Shown: positions 1 to 13,269, counted from the stretch's first letter. The stretch: DNA of 64,000 bases from Bog-473 sp963836605 (GCA_963836605.1 CAWIKB010000009.1:992001-1056000), one strand, 5' to 3'. The notes: a model not told the origin generated them from the letters alone. Program-made: numbers and translations.

Positions 1-120
1 GACGGCGGCCACGTCCTCGGGCTTCAGGCGCAACCCGAGGTCGCGCACCATGTGCAGCGCCTGAATGTGGTCGAGGTTCATCTTCCAGTTCCCGCTGATC
101 AGCGGCCGGCGGGCGGTCAC
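1..120 (-). CDS. tpiA: Triose-phosphate isomerase, N-terminal fragment (runs off the window)
   Basis: Only the first 40 or so codons are present; the gene continues beyond the left edge. The fragment reads RRPLISGNWKMN followed by a helix ending LRLKPEDVAAV. SGNWKMN is the first beta-strand of triose-phosphate isomerase and carries the catalytic-loop Asn and Lys. The enzyme interconverts dihydroxyacetone phosphate and glyceraldehyde 3-phosphate in the cytoplasm. The start is a GTG whose last two bases belong to the pgk stop codon (GTGA overlap), so it is translationally coupled as the third gene of gap-pgk-tpiA. Confidence 0.93.
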   Translation of the reverse strand, partial: MTARRPLISGNWKMNLDHIQALHMVRDLGLRLKPEDVAAV

Positions 121-1292
121 TCCCGGGGTGCGTTGGGCGCGTGGCGCAACGCGTCGAGAGCCGGGAGGTCCCCCCCGCGCTCGATGAAGCAGAGGGAGGC
201 TCCCCCGCCGGTGGAGAGGAAGCTCACCCGGTCGGCCAGGCCCAGTGCCTCGAGAGCGTTGGCACTGTCACCCCCGCCGACGACGGAGAACGCCCGGCTG
301 TCGGCCACCGCCTGGGCCACCACGCGGGTGCCCGAGGCGAAGCGCGTGTCCTCGAAGGCACCCATCGGGCCGTTCCACAGCACCGTCCCCGCGTTCCGGA
401 CCACCTGGGCGAAGGACTCGGCGGCATCGGGCCCGATATCGAGCCCGGTCCAGCCGTCGGCAAGGTCGCGCTCGGTGACCTTGGTCCCACCCCGTGGGCC
501 GACCCCGGCGGCGGGCGGTCCCAACGTCCCTCCCGGCTCGAGGGCCCGGATGTCGGTGGGCAGGAGGATCTCGGTGCCCGAGTCCAGGAGCTCCCGGCAC
601 GCCTCGAGGTGCTCGGGGTCCATGAGGGAGTTGCCGACGGAATGCCCCATGGCGGCCAGGAAGGTGAAGGCCATGCCCCCGCCGACGACGAGCGTGTCCA
701 CCTTGGTGGCCAGGACCTTGAGCACCTTGATCTTGTCCGCCACCTTGGCCCCGCCGACCACGGCGACGAAGGGCCGGGCGGGCTCGGTGAGCAGGCAGCT
801 CAACACCTCGACCTCCTTGGCCATGCGCAGTCCGGCCGCGCTGGGCAGGAACTGGGGCGGGCCCATGATGGAGGCGTGACGGCGGTGGGACACCCCGAAG
901 GCCTCGTTGACATACGCGTCGAAGCCGTCGATCAACGTCGCCACGAAGGCCGGGTCATTGGCCTTCTCGCCGGGGTCGAAGCGCAGGTTGTCGCCGAGCT
1001 CCACGCCGGGACACAGCGTGGCCAGCCGCTCGCGCACGGGGTCCATCTCCCAACGCGGATCACGGCTGTTGGCCGGCCGCCCCAGGTGGGAGCTAGCCAC
1101 CACCTCGGCCCCCTGGTCGAGCAGCCAGCGCAGCGTGGGCAGGGCGGCGGTGATCCGAAAATCGTCGGCCACGGTGGCCCGCCCGTCGATGCCGATGTGG
1201 AGCGGGACGTTGAAGTCCACCCGCACCAGTACCCGGCGCCCGCCCACATCCGGAAGATCCTCGAGCAACGGGATGTGGCCCAGGTGGTCCAC
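117..1292 (-). CDS. pgk: Phosphoglycerate kinase
   Basis: This 391-residue protein transfers phosphate from 1,3-bisphosphoglycerate to ADP in lower glycolysis. Visible family motifs are RVDFNVPL near the N terminus, SHLGRP (substrate contact), GGAKVADKI (nucleotide-domain loop) and the C-terminal GGGDSANAL, which replaces the more usual GGGDSxAA. The length is normal. I chose the GTG five bases after the gap stop because it puts the first strand (RRVLVRVDFNVP) at the usual distance from the start. The open frame extends far upstream inside gap, but that extension is a GC-rich shadow. The gene is co-transcribed with gap and tpiA. Confidence 0.96.
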   Translation of the reverse strand: MDHLGHIPLLEDLPDVGGRRVLVRVDFNVPLHIGIDGRATVADDFRITAALPTLRWLLDQGAEVVASSHLGRPANSRDPRWEMDPVRERLATLCPGVELGDNLRFDPGEKANDPAFVATLIDGFDAYVNEAFGVSHRRHASIMGPPQFLPSAAGLRMAKEVEVLSCLLTEPARPFVAVVGGAKVADKIKVLKVLATKVDTLVVGGGMAFTFLAAMGHSVGNSLMDPEHLEACRELLDSGTEILLPTDIRALEPGGTLGPPAAGVGPRGGTKVTERDLADGWTGLDIGPDAAESFAQVVRNAGTVLWNGPMGAFEDTRFASGTRVVAQAVADSRAFSVVGGGDSANALEALGLADRVSFLSTGGGASLCFIERGGDLPALDALRHAPNAPRE

Positions 1293-1297
1293 GCCGC

Positions 1298-2314
<1,017 letters not shown>

Positions 2315-2337
2315 GTGCACCATCTTCCTTTCGGGCG

Positions 2338-3204
2338 CTATGCCAGCAGATTGGAGAGTGCCAGCGCCAGTCTGCCAGGACTGTGCACCAGCGGGTTCCT
2401 TTCGGTAAGGGGAACGTCCACCACCCGGGTGCCCACACGGCCGAGCGGCATGCCCTGACTGGTGTCGCACAGCACCACGTCGACGACCACGTTGTTCCTG
2501 GTCAGAGCGGCAACGTGGGCTGCCACGTCGAATCCGGCCGTTTCAGGGACCTGGGGGCGCAGGTTGCACACGTAGACCCGCTGGCCCCGGCTCCGGGCCA
2601 GAGCCTCGGCAATGTCGCCGACCGCGGCCGCCGCCAGGACGCTGGTGAAGAGCGACCCGGGTCCGATCACCACCTGGTCCGCCGCCTCGATCCGGTCGAG
2701 GGCGAGCCGGGGCGGCCGGGCATCCGCCGGGACGAGGGACACCGTGCGAATGTTGCCGGCCCGCGAGACCGCGACCTGACCCGCCACCTCGCCGTCCGCG
2801 GCGTCGGCCTTGAGCACCACCCGTTCGACGGTGGCGGGGACCACGTCACCCTCGGCCCCCAGCAGCCGCGCCGCCTCGTGGACGCCGCCGACGAGATCCC
2901 CGGACGCCTCGATCAGCCCGGCCAGGATCAGGTTGCCCAGCGCGTGGCCGGCCAGCTCCCCTTCGTCGAAGCGGTGCTCGAAGGCGGCGGCCAGAGCGGA
3001 ACCCTCGGCGGCCAGGGCCACCAGGCACTTGCGCATGTCCCCCAGCGCCACCACGTTGAGCAACTGGCTGAGCCGCCCGCTCGATCCCCCGTCGTCGGCG
3101 ACCGACACCACCCCGGTGAGGCGGCCGGCGTAGCGGCGGGCGGCCCGGAGGGTGACTGCGGTGCCGTGTCCCCCTCCGAGGGCCACTACGGCGGGCGCGC
3201 TCAA
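2338..3204 (-). CDS. yvcK: Gluconeogenesis factor YvcK/CuvA (CofD-like)
   Basis: This 288-residue protein belongs to the YvcK family, a CofD-like fold that binds nucleotide-sugars and is needed for growth and cell shape on gluconeogenic carbon in Bacillus and mycobacteria. The N terminus VVALGGGHGTAVTLRAARR is the phosphate-binding loop. SVADDGGSSGRL and GDMRKCLVALA are the family signatures, and GPGSLFTSVLA and VYVCNLRPQVPETAGF follow. It is slightly shorter than the mycobacterial homologue. Its ATG overlaps the rapZ stop by four bases (ATGA). The uvrC-rapZ-yvcK order is standard for Gram-positive bacteria. Confidence 0.93.
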   Translation of the reverse strand: MSAPAVVALGGGHGTAVTLRAARRYAGRLTGVVSVADDGGSSGRLSQLLNVVALGDMRKCLVALAAEGSALAAAFEHRFDEGELAGHALGNLILAGLIEASGDLVGGVHEAARLLGAEGDVVPATVERVVLKADAADGEVAGQVAVSRAGNIRTVSLVPADARPPRLALDRIEAADQVVIGPGSLFTSVLAAAAVGDIAEALARSRGQRVYVCNLRPQVPETAGFDVAAHVAALTRNNVVVDVVLCDTSQGMPLGRVGTRVVDVPLTERNPLVHSPGRLALALSNLLA

Positions 3205-4067
3205 CGGTCGACGTCCCGGTGGAAGACCGAGGTGGGCTGGCCGTGCGCGGCCAGGCGGGCCGCCAGGGCCTCGGCCAGGGCGACAGATCGGTGGCGGCCC
3301 CCGGTACAGCCCATGGCGATGGTCAGGTAGGACTTCCCCTCCCGGATGAACGCCGGCAGGATGGCGGTGAGCAGGTCGTCCACTCTCTGGAGGAACTCCT
3401 GCGAGTCGGGTTGGGCCAGGACGTAGTCGCGCACGGGCTCGTCGAGGCCGCTGTAGGGGCGCAGCTCCTCGATCCAGAATGGGTTGGGGAGGAAGCGGCA
3501 GTCGAACACCACGTCGACGTCGAGCGGGATCCCGTGCTTGTAGCCGAAGGACACCACCGAAGTCTGCATGTTGCTCACGCCGCTGTCGTCGTCGAAGGCC
3601 TCGAGAATCCGGGTGCGCAGCTGGTTCGAGTTGAGCTCACCGGTGTCGATGAGCAGGTCGGCCCGGTCGCGGACCGGTCCGAGCAGCCGGCGCTCGTCGG
3701 CGATGGACTCCTCCACGCCGCGGGCGGCCAGGGGATGTCGGCGCCGCGTTCCCTCGTAGCGCCGCACCAGCACGTCGTCGGCGGCTTCGAGGAACAGGAC
3801 CCGCACCCGGTTGCGCGTCTGGCGGAGCTGGTCGAGTACCTCCCCCAGGTCCTCGAAGTACTCGACCCCGGTGTTGGCGCCGCCCCGTCCGATGACCAGG
3901 GCCACCCGCTCGATCTCCGACCCGGGCAGGTCGATCATCTCGACCATTTTCATGATGAGGGCGGCCGGGAGGTTGTCGATGACGAACCAACCCAGGTCCT
4001 CCAGGGTGGCCGCCGCTGTGGAACGGCCCGCACCGGACATCCCCGTCACTACGAGGAATTCGCTCAA
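3201..4067 (-). CDS. rapZ: RapZ-family nucleotide-binding protein
   Basis: This P-loop protein of the RapZ/YvcJ family has an N-terminal kinase-like domain with Walker A GMSGAGRST and the family motif LGWFVIDNLPAAL. The C-terminal domain contains SFGYKHGIPLDVDVVFDCRF and IAMGCTGGRHRSV. RapZ is an sRNA adaptor that senses glucosamine-6-phosphate in E. coli; its actinobacterial role is less clear. I placed the start at a TTG (4067) with GGAGG eleven bases upstream, four bases after the uvrC stop, giving 288 residues. GTG at 4085 and ATG at 4100 or 4124 are alternatives that would overlap uvrC. Confidence in the family is high, in the exact start moderate. Confidence 0.9.
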   Translation of the reverse strand: MSEFLVVTGMSGAGRSTAAATLEDLGWFVIDNLPAALIMKMVEMIDLPGSEIERVALVIGRGGANTGVEYFEDLGEVLDQLRQTRNRVRVLFLEAADDVLVRRYEGTRRRHPLAARGVEESIADERRLLGPVRDRADLLIDTGELNSNQLRTRILEAFDDDSGVSNMQTSVVSFGYKHGIPLDVDVVFDCRFLPNPFWIEELRPYSGLDEPVRDYVLAQPDSQEFLQRVDDLLTAILPAFIREGKSYLTIAMGCTGGRHRSVALAEALAARLAAHGQPTSVFHRDVDR

Positions 4068-4071
4068 CCGC

Positions 4072-5943
4072 TCACCGTCCTCCACTCTGGTGCAACCCAT
4101 CGTAGAGGGCGAGGCCCACGTCATCGGGAAGCCAGGAGCGGGAGAGCAACTCCTCGAGCGAGGCGGCCTTGACGGCGTTGACGCCGCCCATCTCCTTGAC
4201 CAGCCGGGCCCGGCGGGCCGGACCGAGCCCGGGGATGCCGTCGAGCGCGCTGGTGGTCATACGCTTGGCCCGACGTTCGCGGTGGAAGGTGATGGCGAAG
4301 CGGTGCGCTTCGTCCCGGACGCGCTGGAGGAGGTAGAGGGCCTCGGACCCACGCCGCAGGCGGACGGGCTCGGGCGAACCGGGGCGGTAGACCTCCTCGA
4401 ACTCCTTGGCCAGTGCGGCCAGTTCGATCTGATCATCGAGCCCCAGACTGTGCACCACCCGTTCGGCCACCCCCAGCTGGCCCTTGCCGCCGTCGACCAG
4501 GAGCAGGTTGGGACGATAGGAGAACCTTCGGGGGCGATCGCCCGGGGGCAACTGCTGCTCCTGGGTCAGCGCGGTCAGGCGCCGGGTCAGCACCTCCTCC
4601 ATGGCGGCATAATCGTCGTTGCCGGCGACGGTCTTGATCTTGAAGCGTCGATAGTCCGAGCGCTTGGTCAACCCGTCTTCGACCACCACCATCGATCCCA
4701 CGTAGTCGGTGCCTTGGAGGTGGCTCATGTCGTAGCACTCGATCCGCAGCGGGGCCTCCCGGAGATGGAGCGCTTCGGCCAATTCGGTCAGGGCCCGGGA
4801 GCGGGCGTTGTGGTCGGCGGCCCGACGGAGGCGATGGCGCGCCAAATCCTCGGTGGCCGATCGGGTGACCGTCTCCTGCAGGGCCCGCTTGTCGCCCCGT
4901 TTGGGCACCGCCAGGTCGACGGGCCCGTCGCGCCGCGAGCGGAGCCACCGGGTCAGCACGTCGTGGTCGGACGGGATCTGCGGGACCAGCACCCGCCGGG
5001 GTATCTCGGTGCCGTCGGGACCGTAGATCTGCTGGAGGGTGAGGGCCAGGAACTCGGGCCCGGTGAGGTCCTCGACCTTCTCGGCCACGAAGCCGCGGTG
5101 CCCCACCACCCGGCCCCGACGCACGATGAACATCTGCACCGAAGCCTCGAGCGGGTCGTCGGCCACGCCGATCACGTCGAAGTCCTCGGCCCGCTCGGAC
5201 ACCATCAGCTGCGCCTCGGCCGCCTTGTGCGCGGTGGCGATGCGGTCCCGCAGCCGGGCCGCCCGCTCGAACTCGAGGTTGTCCGAGGCGGACTTCATTT
5301 CCGCCTTGAGCCGCTCGAGCACCGGTTCGGTGTCGCCCGAGAGGAAGCCCATGAGGTCGTTGACGAAGCCGTCGTAGGCGTCATGGTCCACCGCGCCCAC
5401 GCACGGGCCCGAGCAGCGGTCGATGTCGAAGAGCAGGCAGGGCCGGCCCAGGCGCTCGTGGCGGACGAACTTGTTGTCCGAACAGGTGCGCACCGGAAAG
5501 CTCCGGACCAGGAGGTCGAGGGTGGAGCGGATGCCGCCGGCCTGGCCGTAGGGGCCGAAGTAGCGGACGCCCTTGCGCTTGCGGCCCCGGACCACGGCCG
5601 GGCGGGGCCACTCGTCGTCGAGGGTCACGGCCAGCCAGGGGTAGCTCTTGTCGTCCTTGAGGCGGACGTTGTAGCGGGGCAGGTGGGCCTGAATCAGCGA
5701 GTGCTCCAGAATGAGGGCATCGACCTCACTGTCGACCACCACCCATTCCACGTGGTCGGCCTGGGCCACCATCTGGGCCGTGCGCGGGAGCTGGTGGGCC
5801 AGGGCCGAATCCTGCCAGTAGTTGGGCAGCCGGTGGCGCAGGGACTTCGCCTTGCCGACGTAGAGAACCCGGCCCTCGGCGTCGTAGAACTGGTATGACC
5901 CCGGTGCATCGGGAATGGAGCTGGTCGGGGGTCGATCCTGCAT
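4072..5943 (-). CDS. uvrC: Excinuclease ABC subunit C
   Basis: This 623-residue nuclease makes both incisions in nucleotide excision repair. In order it has a GIY-YIG nuclease domain (PGSYQFYDAEGRVLYVGKAK, with the later Glu in LILEHSLIQ), a four-cysteine cluster (CSDNKFVRHE...PCLLF...RCSGPC) expected to bind Fe-S or zinc, a UVR domain (LEFERAARLRDRI) that contacts UvrB, the RNase H-like C-terminal nuclease (CYDMSHLQG, VDGGKGQL) and a helix-hairpin-helix pair (GIPGLGPARRARL). The ATG at 5943 places the GIY-YIG domain at the usual position. It is divergent from nadA across about 160 bp and heads the uvrC-rapZ-yvcK run. Confidence 0.97.
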   Translation of the reverse strand: MQDRPPTSSIPDAPGSYQFYDAEGRVLYVGKAKSLRHRLPNYWQDSALAHQLPRTAQMVAQADHVEWVVVDSEVDALILEHSLIQAHLPRYNVRLKDDKSYPWLAVTLDDEWPRPAVVRGRKRKGVRYFGPYGQAGGIRSTLDLLVRSFPVRTCSDNKFVRHERLGRPCLLFDIDRCSGPCVGAVDHDAYDGFVNDLMGFLSGDTEPVLERLKAEMKSASDNLEFERAARLRDRIATAHKAAEAQLMVSERAEDFDVIGVADDPLEASVQMFIVRRGRVVGHRGFVAEKVEDLTGPEFLALTLQQIYGPDGTEIPRRVLVPQIPSDHDVLTRWLRSRRDGPVDLAVPKRGDKRALQETVTRSATEDLARHRLRRAADHNARSRALTELAEALHLREAPLRIECYDMSHLQGTDYVGSMVVVEDGLTKRSDYRRFKIKTVAGNDDYAAMEEVLTRRLTALTQEQQLPPGDRPRRFSYRPNLLLVDGGKGQLGVAERVVHSLGLDDQIELAALAKEFEEVYRPGSPEPVRLRRGSEALYLLQRVRDEAHRFAITFHRERRAKRMTTSALDGIPGLGPARRARLVKEMGGVNAVKAASLEELLSRSWLPDDVGLALYDGLHQSGGR

Positions 5944-6104
5944 GGTGCCCACTTTCGCGCACGGCCTGACGCCGGCCGGTACACTCCTGGTGCCGGCCTG
6001 GTTTCCGGCACATAACCTCGCACCGAGGCCGACACACCCGCGGATGGGCGACCAGGCTGTCCCCGCCGGCCACATCGGTGCTCTCCCTCAAAGGGGGCAG
6101 TCAG

Positions 6105-7197
6105 ATGCTCAGGCTCCAACAGTCACTCCCAGAGCGCTACAGCGCCGCGAGCGCGGAGGAACTGGCCGGAATGATCGGTGCGGCCAAATCGGCGCTGGGA
6201 TCCCGTCTCTTCGTGCTGGGGCACCACTATCAGCGCGACGACGTCATGCGCTGGGCCGACGCCCGGGGCGATTCCTTCGGGCTGTCCCGCCTGGCCGCCG
6301 CCCAGACCGAGGCGGAATTCATCGTCTTCTGTGGCGTCCACTTCATGGCCGAGTCCGCCGATGTGCTGACCGGAGCCCACCAGAAGGTGCTGCTGCCCGA
6401 TCTCAATGCCGGTTGCTCCATGGCGGACATGGCCGACATCGGCCAGGTCGAAGAGGCCTGGGAGGAGCTGTCGGAGGTCATCGACACCGAGCGGGTGATC
6501 CCGGTCACCTACATGAACTCCTCGGCCGCCCTCAAGGCCTTCGTCGGGCGGCACGAGGGAGCGGTGTGCACGTCCTCGAACGCCCGGGCCGTGCTGACCT
6601 GGGCCCTGGCCGAGAGCCGGGGCGACCGCGTGCTGTTCTTCCCCGATCAGCACCTGGGGCGGAACACCGGGTACGAGCTCGGGTACGGTGCGGACGACAT
6701 GCGGGTGTGGAACCCGCGGTTGGCCCTGGGCGGTCTCACCGACGCCGAGGTGAAGGACTCGACGCTGCTGTTGTGGAAGGGGCACTGCTCGGTGCACCAG
6801 CGCTTCCGGCCCGAGCACGTCAGGGCGTTCCGGGAGGAGCACCCCGGCGGGATCGTCATGGTCCATCCCGAGTGCGCCCACGATGTCGTCGAGATGGGTG
6901 ACCTGGTCGGCTCCACCGATGCCCTGATCCGGGGCGTGGCGGCGGCGCCGGAGGGGTCGGTGATCGGGGTGGCCACCGAGATACACCTGGTCAAGCGGCT
7001 GGACGACGAATCGCCCGGCAAGAAGGTGGTGTGCCTCGATCCCCTGGTCTGCCCGTGCTCGACCATGTCGCGCATCGACGGGCCGCATCTGGCCTGGATA
7101 CTCGAGGGCCTCGTCGCCGGCGACGTGCGCAACCAGATTCAGGTCGACGGCGAGACGGCCGTCTGGGCCCGGGTGGCCCTCGAGCGCATGCTGGCCA

Positions 7198-7205
<8 letters not shown>
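6105..7205 (+). CDS. nadA: Quinolinate synthase
   Basis: This 366-residue [4Fe-4S] enzyme condenses iminoaspartate with dihydroxyacetone phosphate to make quinolinate for NAD synthesis. Visible motifs are LGHHYQRDDV, FCGVHFMAESA, LPDLNAGCSMAD, TYMNSSAALKA, FFPDQHLGRNT and VHPECAHDVV. The three cluster cysteines are those in NAGCS, HPECA and LVCPCSTM. The ATG at 6105 has a GGGGG ribosome site seven bases upstream, so the longer frame from 6078 was rejected. It is the only forward gene in the first 13 kb. Its end overlaps the end of uvrA by eight bases, tail to tail. nadB and nadC are not in the window. Confidence 0.96.
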
Positions 7206-10041
<2,836 letters not shown>

Positions 10042-10093
10042 CTGCCGAGGATACCGGGAGGGTGTGACAACCCGGATCGGGCACGGAGGTGGG

Positions 10094-10528
10094 CTAGGTG
10101 AAGGCCACGTCCTCATCGCCCCAGTAGGCGTCGAGGGCGGAGATCAGGCCCTCGTCGGTCACGGTGAAGACCTCGATCCCCCGGATGTGCATGAGGGCTC
10201 CGCCTTCGAGACCCACGGTGATGTGGAAGGCGACGGCCGCCTTGTCGGCCACCGGGTGGACCTCGTTGACCTCGAACAGCATGGTCTCGCTGCCATCGAT
10301 GGACCGTTGCATGAAATCCCGGATGGCGTCACGGCCCACGTTGGGCGCGGTGGGATAGGGGTCGACCTGCACCGCGTCGGCCGTGAAGAGGGCGGCGTAG
10401 GCCTCGGCGCGACGTTCCCCGACCGTGGCGGCATAGCGCTCCACCGTGGCCCGGAGGGTCTCGGGGGTAGGAACGGGGGTCGGGGTGGGAGCGGGGGTGG
10501 CGGTGGGAGTGGGGGTGTCGGTCGGCAC
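10094..10528 (-). CDS. NTF2-like/SnoaL-like protein with Thr-Pro-rich N terminus
   Basis: This predicted protein has 144 residues. After a low-complexity Thr/Pro/Ala run of about 22 residues come LRATVERYAATVGERRAEAY, FTADAVQVDPYPT, GRDAIRDFMQR and ALMHIRGIEVFTV, the pattern of a SnoaL/steroid-isomerase type NTF2 fold (alpha+beta cone with a ligand pocket). The substrate is unknown. There is no signal peptide. The GTG start lies ten bases after the uvrB stop, so it is inside the uvrB-uvrA transcription unit. The ribosome site is weak, and the true start may be downstream of the Thr/Pro run. The domain is much more certain than the N terminus. Confidence 0.7.
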   Translation of the reverse strand: MPTDTPTPTATPAPTPTPVPTPETLRATVERYAATVGERRAEAYAALFTADAVQVDPYPTAPNVGRDAIRDFMQRSIDGSETMLFEVNEVHPVADKAAVAFHITVGLEGGALMHIRGIEVFTVTDEGLISALDAYWGDEDVAFT

Positions 10529-10538
10529 GACGGCGAGG

Positions 10539-12575
10539 CTATCCCGGAACGGCGGCCCGGAGCTCGGCGATCTCGTCGCGCAGGAGCGCGGCCTCTTCGA
10601 AACGGAGCTCGGCCGCCGCCGACTTCATCTCGGTTTCGAGCTGGCTCATCAGCTCCACGGCGGCGGCGGGCGTCGAGGCATCCCCCTCGTTGAGCAGGGA
10701 CGGGCGCGGGGCACCCCGTCTCGACGGGCCGCGCCGCACCTCGGCCCGGCTGCGCCCGGGTGCCCCTCGCAGGCGCTCGAGGATGTCGGTGACCGACTTG
10801 CGGATGGTCTGCGGGTCGATGCCGTGCTCCTGGTTGTACGCCGTCTGGATCTCGCGCCGGCGCTGGGTGACCGAGACCGCCTCGCGCATGGAGTCGGTGA
10901 TGGTATCGGCGTAGAGGATGACCGTTCCGTCCACGTTGCGGGCGGCCCGGCCCATGGTCTGGATCAGTGAGGAGGCCGAGCGGAGGAAGCCTTCCTTGTC
11001 GGCGTCCAGAATGGCCACGAGGGCAACTTCGGGCAGGTCGAGACCCTCACGGAGCAGGTTGATGCCGACCAGGACGTCGATCGACCCCAAGCGGAGCTCC
11101 CGGAGGATCTCGATCCGGGTGATGGTGTCGATGTCCGAATGCAGGTACTGCACCCGGATGCCGGCGTCGGCCAGATAGTCGGTCAGGTCCTCGGCCATCT
11201 TCTTGGTCAGTGTGGTCACCAGGACCCGACCGCCTGCGGCGACCGCCGCTTCGATGCGGGCCATCAGGTCGTCCACCTGTCCCTTGGTCGGGCGGATGGT
11301 CACCTCCGGATCGACCAGGCCGGTGGGCCGGATGACCTGCTCGACCATCTGCGACGAGTGCTCCTGCTCGAAGGGACCGGGCGTGGCCGAGACGAAGACA
11401 CACTGGGGCACCCGCTCGATGAACTCGTCGAAGCGCAGCGGGCGGTTGTCCCGGGCCGAGGGGAGACGGAAGCCGTGCTCCACCAGCATGTCCTTGCGGG
11501 ACCGGTCACCGGCGTGCTGGCCGTGCAGCTGGGGGACGGCGACGTGGCTCTCGTCGATCACCACCAGGTAGTCCTTCGGGAAGAAGTCGAGCAGGGTGTA
11601 CGGGGTCTCACCGGGGGCGCGGCCGTCGAGATGCCGTGAGTAGTTCTCGATGCCCGAACAGACACCGGTCTCGGCCAGCATCTCGAGGTCGTGCTCGGTG
11701 CGGACCCGGAGGCGCTGGGCCTCGAGCAGCTTGCCCTCCTTCTCGAATTCCTGGAGCCGCTCCCGGAGCTCGACCTCAATGGTGCCGACCGCCCGCTGGA
11801 TGATCTCGTCGCCGGTGACGTAGTGGGTGGCGGCGTAGACCGCGATGTCCTCGAGCTCCTCCCCCATCTCGCCGGTGAGGACATCGAAGGTGACGATGCG
11901 CTCGATGGTGTCGCCGAACATCTCGACCCGCAGCGCCTGCTCCTCGTAGGCCGGGTGGATCTCGACCGTGTCGCCGCGGGCACGGAACGTGCCCCGGACC
12001 AGGTTGACGTCGTTGCGGGAGTACTGCAGGTCGACCAGGCGCCGGAGGATGTCGCGCTGGTCGTGCTGATCACCGACGGTGAGGGCCAGGATCCGGTCCC
12101 GGTACTCCTCGGGCGAACCGAGGCCGTAGATGCACGAGACGGAGGCCACCACGATCACGTCCCGGCGCATCAGCAGCGACGACGTCGTGGCATGGCGGAG
12201 CCGGTCGATCTCGTCGTTGATGGACGAGTCCTTCTCTATATAGGTGTCGGTGGTGGGGAGGTAGGCCTCGGGCTGGTAGTAGTCGTAGTACGAAACGAAG
12301 AATTCGACCCGGTTCTTGGGGAAGAGGTCCCGCAACTCGGACGAGAGCTGGGCGGCCAGGGACTTGTTGGGCTCGATGATGAGGATGGGGCGTTGGACCT
12401 GCTCGATCATCCAGGCGATGGTCGCCGTCTTGCCGGATCCCGTGATGCCCTGGAGGGTCTGGTAGCGGTCGCCCTGGTTGACACCCTCGACCAGGGCGGC
12501 GATCGCTCCGGGCTGGTCGCCCGAAGGCTGGAACGGGGAGACGACCTCGAAGGCGGTTCGTGGGGGGCCGGCCAT
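10539..12575 (-). CDS. uvrB: Excinuclease ABC subunit B
   Basis: This 678-residue DNA helicase-like subunit verifies damage and recruits UvrC. Walker A is GITGSGKT. The beta-hairpin region YYDYYQPEAYLP...YIEKDSSIN is present, helicase motif II is VVIDESHVAVPQL, and motif VI includes QTMGRAARNVDG. The C-terminal UVR domain (LRFEEAALLRDEIAEL) is the UvrC/UvrA contact. A slightly basic linker (about residues 605-640) precedes the UVR helix. Length and start (MAGPPRTAFEVVSPF) are typical. It lies nine bases after coaE. Confidence 0.98.
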   Translation of the reverse strand: MAGPPRTAFEVVSPFQPSGDQPGAIAALVEGVNQGDRYQTLQGITGSGKTATIAWMIEQVQRPILIIEPNKSLAAQLSSELRDLFPKNRVEFFVSYYDYYQPEAYLPTTDTYIEKDSSINDEIDRLRHATTSSLLMRRDVIVVASVSCIYGLGSPEEYRDRILALTVGDQHDQRDILRRLVDLQYSRNDVNLVRGTFRARGDTVEIHPAYEEQALRVEMFGDTIERIVTFDVLTGEMGEELEDIAVYAATHYVTGDEIIQRAVGTIEVELRERLQEFEKEGKLLEAQRLRVRTEHDLEMLAETGVCSGIENYSRHLDGRAPGETPYTLLDFFPKDYLVVIDESHVAVPQLHGQHAGDRSRKDMLVEHGFRLPSARDNRPLRFDEFIERVPQCVFVSATPGPFEQEHSSQMVEQVIRPTGLVDPEVTIRPTKGQVDDLMARIEAAVAAGGRVLVTTLTKKMAEDLTDYLADAGIRVQYLHSDIDTITRIEILRELRLGSIDVLVGINLLREGLDLPEVALVAILDADKEGFLRSASSLIQTMGRAARNVDGTVILYADTITDSMREAVSVTQRRREIQTAYNQEHGIDPQTIRKSVTDILERLRGAPGRSRAEVRRGPSRRGAPRPSLLNEGDASTPAAAVELMSQLETEMKSAAAELRFEEAALLRDEIAELRAAVPG

Positions 12576-12584
12576 GGGCCGAGG

Positions 12585-13214
12585 CTACCGGGACGGTGTG
12601 CCGGTTCCGGCCTGCACCAGGAGCCACTCCCAGAGCTTGGCCACCTCCGCCTCGAGCGCAGACCGGTCCCCTGAGTTGTCGAGCACGTAGTCGGCGTCCT
12701 TCACTCTCTCTTCCCGGCTGATCTGGGCGCGGATCCGCGCCTCGGCATCGGCGCGGTCCATGCCCCGTTGCGAGAGCAGGCGTTCGAGCGCGATATCGGT
12801 GGGGCAGTCCACCACCACCACCAGCCGAAGCTTGACGGTCTCCCGGTGCAGGGCGGTGAGGAGCGGAATGGCCAGCACCACGATGTTGTCGGTGTCCTCG
12901 AGGGCATCGCGGGCCTCGATCATGGCGACCCCGATGGCCGGGTGGGTGATGCCGTTCAGGTCGGCCCGTGCGTCGTCATCGGCGAAGGCCACCGCGGCCA
13001 GGGCCGGCCGGTCGATGGTGCCGTCCTCCGCCACGATGCCGGGGCCGAACCGATCGATTAGTGGCTGATACGCCGGCCCGCCCGGCGCCACCACGTCACG
13101 GGCCACCTGATCGGCGTCGATGAGGACCGCTCCCCGGGCCACCAGGAGGCCGGCCACCTCCGATTTTCCCGCACCGATGCCACCGGTGAGACCGAGCGCG
13201 AGCACGGGCCGCAT
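12585..13214 (-). CDS. coaE: Dephospho-CoA kinase
   Basis: This 209-residue kinase performs the last step of coenzyme A synthesis, phosphorylating the 3'-hydroxyl of dephospho-CoA. The P-loop is GLTGGIGAGKSEV. IDADQVARDVV is the conserved acidic substrate loop, FADDDARADLNGITHP and VVLAIPLL the core, and LSQRGMDRADAEARI the lid. The mycobacterial version has an extra C-terminal UPF0157 domain; this one does not. On the minus strand the next conserved neighbour should be rpsA, but a 24-kb block intervenes. It is divergent from the AftD-like gene with 55 bases between starts. Confidence 0.95.
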   Translation of the reverse strand: MRPVLALGLTGGIGAGKSEVAGLLVARGAVLIDADQVARDVVAPGGPAYQPLIDRFGPGIVAEDGTIDRPALAAVAFADDDARADLNGITHPAIGVAMIEARDALEDTDNIVVLAIPLLTALHRETVKLRLVVVVDCPTDIALERLLSQRGMDRADAEARIRAQISREERVKDADYVLDNSGDRSALEAEVAKLWEWLLVQAGTGTPSR

Positions 13215-13269
13215 GGTACCGGGTGCACCCGTCGTCGCGATTGAACCTGGCTATGCTCCCCATCCGGTC

